Assembly: GCA_016186855.1 (NCBI GenBank)
Contig: JACPKT010000078.1
Coordinates: 1 to 5,387 of the forward strand
Length of the DNA: 5,387 nt
Reading direction: 5' to 3'
Source: Candidatus Iainarchaeum sp.
GTDB taxonomy: Archaea > Iainarchaeota > Iainarchaeia > Iainarchaeales > GW2011-AR10
The notes beneath the pieces are model-generated. The model was not told where the DNA came from and ran no database searches. It worked only from the letters and a program-made list of their open reading frames with translations. This document shows positions 5,058 to 5,387 of this stretch, one piece after another. The stretch's first letter is position 1, and every line of letters begins with the position of its first letter. The position numbers and the translations under genes were made by a program.

Positions 5058-5273
5058 CTAGTATAAAATTTTTCCACCCATATGGTATCCTTTTTCAAGT
5101 TGTTTTAATGCCTCTTCCCTGATTTTTTGCTGTTCTACTGATTCAGCCCATTTGGCCATTGCTTCTGTAACAGCTTTTCCAATTTTTCCTTTGCCAACGC
5201 CAAGTCTGTCTTTCACAGCTTTTCTGAATTTTGTTTCTATCGAATCATCCACAGTTGTAGTGATAGTTCCCAT
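5058..5273 (-). CDS. vapB: VapB-type antitoxin
   Basis: This 71-aa protein lies directly upstream of vapC in the normal antitoxin-toxin order. It starts MGTITTTVDDSIETKFRKAV: a beta strand then a helix, like the archaeal ribbon-helix-helix-type VapB dimer and DNA-binding domain. GVGKGKIGKAVTEAMAKW (25-42) is the second helix region with the Gly-Lys turn usual in this group. Residues 43-63 are a charged helix, and the end GYHMGGKILY is the toxin-wrapping tail; related proteins often end in GYxMGG. It would neutralise VapC and, with VapC, repress its own promoter. GGA lies four bases before ATG 5273. A perfect AT palindrome 24-43 bases upstream is the likely operator or TATA region. Confidence 0.85.
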   Translation of the reverse strand: MGTITTTVDDSIETKFRKAVKDRLGVGKGKIGKAVTEAMAKWAESVEQQKIREEALKQLEKGYHMGGKILY

Positions 5274-5296
5274 AAAATCCTATATAAGTATGTTGT

Positions 5297-5316
5297 ATAA
5301 ATATTTAAATATTTAT
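5297..5316 (-). promoter_or_regulatory. vapBC promoter/operator: perfect 20-bp AT palindrome
   Basis: ATAAATATTTAAATATTTAT is a perfect palindrome. Its core ATTTAAAT is TATA-like and lies about 33 bases before the vapB ATG, placing transcription start near 5280 with a very short leader. VapB-VapC complexes usually bind palindromes overlapping their own promoter, so I infer that this is both TATA box and operator. Confidence 0.5.
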
Positions 5317-5373
5317 CTAATCTAAATAGTTTGGTTAACTTATCCTCTTTTTCCCATTAAGGTGTAAGCTATA

Positions 5374-5387
5374 ATGAGTGTTTTGTA
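5374..5387 (+). CDS. Possible start of a plus-strand gene cut by the window edge
   Basis: ATG 5374 (MSVL and onward) is preceded by AAGGTGT at 5359-5365, a reasonable Shine-Dalgarno match eight bases upstream. CTAAATAG at 5321-5328 could be its TATA box. Only four full codons are visible, so nothing can be said of the product. It would be divergent from vapBC. Confidence 0.35.

Overview
This window looks archaeal, probably from an AT-rich DPANN-type genome. That placement is an inference and no marker gene proves it. The supporting signs are TATA-like boxes (TTTAAATA, TTTAAATT) about 25 bases before starts, a TTG start behind a long Shine-Dalgarno match (GAGGTGAT), an archaeal-style VapB antitoxin, tiny zinc-ribbon and acidic proteins, very long A and T homopolymers, and GTG/TTG starts. 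There are no RNA genes, insertion sequences or CRISPR arrays.

Layout. (1) Positions 1-778, minus strand: a predicted lipoprotein whose body runs off the left edge. Its signal peptide and lipobox are in a different frame from the body, separated by an in-frame TGA and an A7 run. (2) 779-900: a divergent promoter region with a strong 14-bp hairpin. (3) 901-1101, plus strand: a small protein with two zinc-binding modules. The second, of the topoisomerase C4 type, is cut by an in-frame TGA exactly where the family has glycine. (4) 1102-1262: AT-rich leader with a 12-bp direct repeat. (5) 1263-2180, plus strand: a Fic-family AMPylase-like protein with an intact active-site motif and an N-terminal inhibitory motif. 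(6) 2239-3201, minus strand: a short, divergent pyruvate kinase homologue lacking the C-terminal domain. (7) 3353-4632, plus strand: a probable three-gene operon of a 59-aa acidic protein, a 112-aa basic/acidic protein and a membrane acyltransferase of the DUF1624/HGSNAT-like family. (8) 4619-5273, minus strand: a vapBC toxin-antitoxin pair behind a perfect 20-bp AT palindrome. Its vapC end overlaps the end of the acyltransferase gene. (9) The right edge may hold the first codons of another plus-strand gene.

How the genes relate: only vapBC and the 3353-4632 cluster look like functional units. The Fic gene stands alone and the pyruvate kinase homologue is monocistronic. The most notable observations are the two neighbouring genes interrupted by in-frame TGA, and the pyruvate kinase homologue in which lysine replaces the asparagine that normally helps bind potassium.
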